Below, in pieces: positions 5,490-6,093 of a DNA stretch of 6,093 bases. The position numbers and the translations under genes are program-made. This DNA is from DATLWR01 sp035576205 (lineage in GTDB: Bacteria; Pseudomonadota; Zetaproteobacteria; Mariprofundales; Mariprofundaceae). Within the stretch, counting starts at the first letter, position 1. Each line of letters opens with the position of its first letter. The stretch covers positions 1-6,093 of the forward strand of contig DATLWR010000024.1 of NCBI GenBank assembly GCA_035576205.1, given 5' to 3'. The notes below the pieces were generated by a model. The model did not search any database, was not told the DNA's origin, and saw nothing but the letters and a program-made list of their open reading frames with translations.

Positions 5490-6093
5490 CTACTGCGGGT
5501 CGCTGGATTGCAGCGGCTTCAGATCGTCCGGGATCGTGTAATCGGGATATCTGAGCCGGAATGCCTTCAGGCTTTCGGCGGCCTCCCTGAGCCGGCCCGC
5601 CTGTTGCATTTTCCGGATCTCCGCCAGCCACTCCAGCGGTGGTTGCGGTGCCGCCGCTGCGGCGGACTCCGCCGGAGCCGCGACGCGGGCAGCCTTGTCC
5701 GCCGACAGGGTATCCGCAGCCCGTTGCTGTTCGGGGCTTGCCGGCATGGATTCGTTCAGCTGCGAGCGGGCTTTCATCTCGGCCTTGGCAGCCGGACGGG
5801 CGACTTCCTTCTCCCGTGTGACCGCTCCGGCAGCCGGGGCCGGTGCTTCGAAATTGCGGGCCGGTTCGGGGGCCATGATCTTCGGCTGCTGCTGCATCTG
5901 GATCACTACCGTCACGGCCAGCAGCACCACCGCGGTCGAGGCAATGGGCAGCAACCATGCCCTGAGACGGAATCCCGGCTTGGGCTCCACGCTGTGGCGG
6001 GCTTCGCGCAGGATGGCTGAATCCAGCCGCATGGGCGGTTCCTCGATGCGGCTCTGCCGGTAGAGGCGGGAGATATCGTCGTGTTCGTCGTTC
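5490..6093 (-). CDS. Single-span membrane protein, anti-sigma-factor-like (5' partial at right edge)
   Basis: The visible 200 residues are the C-terminal part; the frame stays open to the window edge. Although ATG at 6030-6032 is available, the preceding 20 codons read NDEHDDISRLYRQSRIEEPP and run smoothly into MRLDSAILREAR, so the true start lies beyond the edge. This 'xxLYRxxxxEEPPxxLDxAIL' segment precedes a membrane helix at about 45-66 (AWLLPIASTAVVLLAVTVVI). An Ala/Pro/Glu-rich linker (70-150) follows, then a conserved helical C-terminus (154-192, EWLAEIRKMQQAGRLREAAE then RYPDYTIPDDL). This architecture is that of proteobacterial proteins annotated as hypothetical or anti-sigma-factor-like: a short cytoplasmic head, one span, a disordered region and a periplasmic helical module. 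No zinc-binding HxxxCxxC motif is visible, so an anti-sigma role is inference. The first gene of this operon may lie to the right. Confidence 0.75.
   Translation of the reverse strand, partial: NDEHDDISRLYRQSRIEEPPMRLDSAILREARHSVEPKPGFRLRAWLLPIASTAVVLLAVTVVIQMQQQPKIMAPEPARNFEAPAPAAGAVTREKEVARPAAKAEMKARSQLNESMPASPEQQRAADTLSADKAARVAAPAESAAAAAPQPPLEWLAEIRKMQQAGRLREAAESLKAFRLRYPDYTIPDDLKPLQSSDPQ

Noticed and set aside
6030..6032. Start of the right-hand membrane protein at the ATG near 6032
   Set aside because: The 20 preceding codons are open and read as conserved protein sequence (DDISRLYRQSRIEEPP), so the gene is cut by the window edge.
1..6093. CRISPR array, tRNA, rRNA, insertion sequence or defence system
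   Set aside because: No regularly spaced repeats, cloverleaf-like or rRNA-like sequence, transposase motif or flanking inverted repeats were seen on either strand.

Overview
The window reads as a chromosomal segment of a GC-rich proteobacterium. A gamma- or betaproteobacterium is most likely, because it pairs a Pseudomonas-style two-subunit pyruvate carboxylase with a three-gene tatABC operon. This placement is an inference; no rRNA or other firm taxonomic marker is present. Base composition is uneven. Hand counts give about 44% GC for positions 1-240 and about 30-35% for sampled lines between 241 and 480, against about 70% in a sampled line of the carboxylase genes.

Layout from left to right. 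(1) Positions 1-224, minus strand: the first 74 codons of a small transthyretin-like / carboxypeptidase-regulatory-like (beta-sandwich) protein that runs off the left edge. (2) Positions 225-586: an AT-rich gap with no convincing gene, only a doubtful 30-codon ORF and weak hairpins. (3) Positions 587-614: a strong bidirectional intrinsic terminator. (4) Positions 633-3919, minus strand: a two-gene operon, biotin carboxylase subunit (pycA, TTG start) followed after 20 bp by carboxyltransferase plus biotin-carrier subunit (pycB, usually auto-named oadA). No oadB or oadG Na+-pump genes and no accB are adjacent, so anaplerotic pyruvate carboxylase is the best reading. (5) Positions 3920-4104: a divergent intergenic region with a plausible pycA promoter, a perfect inverted repeat in its spacer, and a tandem 11-bp near-repeat. 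(6) Positions 4105-5473, plus strand: tatA-tatB-tatC, the complete twin-arginine translocase, tightly packed with tatB and tatC overlapping by 4 bp. (7) Positions 5490-6093, minus strand: the C-terminal 200 residues of a single-span membrane protein resembling anti-sigma-factor-like proteins. It converges on tatC and runs off the right edge.

PycA and PycB together would carboxylate pyruvate to oxaloacetate using ATP, bicarbonate and biotin. TatA, TatB and TatC form the pathway that exports folded twin-arginine proteins. The two operons share only a divergent promoter region. I see no mobile element, CRISPR array, tRNA or rRNA, and nothing that amounts to a new system. The most useful leads are the operator-like repeats upstream of pycA, the histone-H1-like tail of TatB, and the compositional break at the left end.
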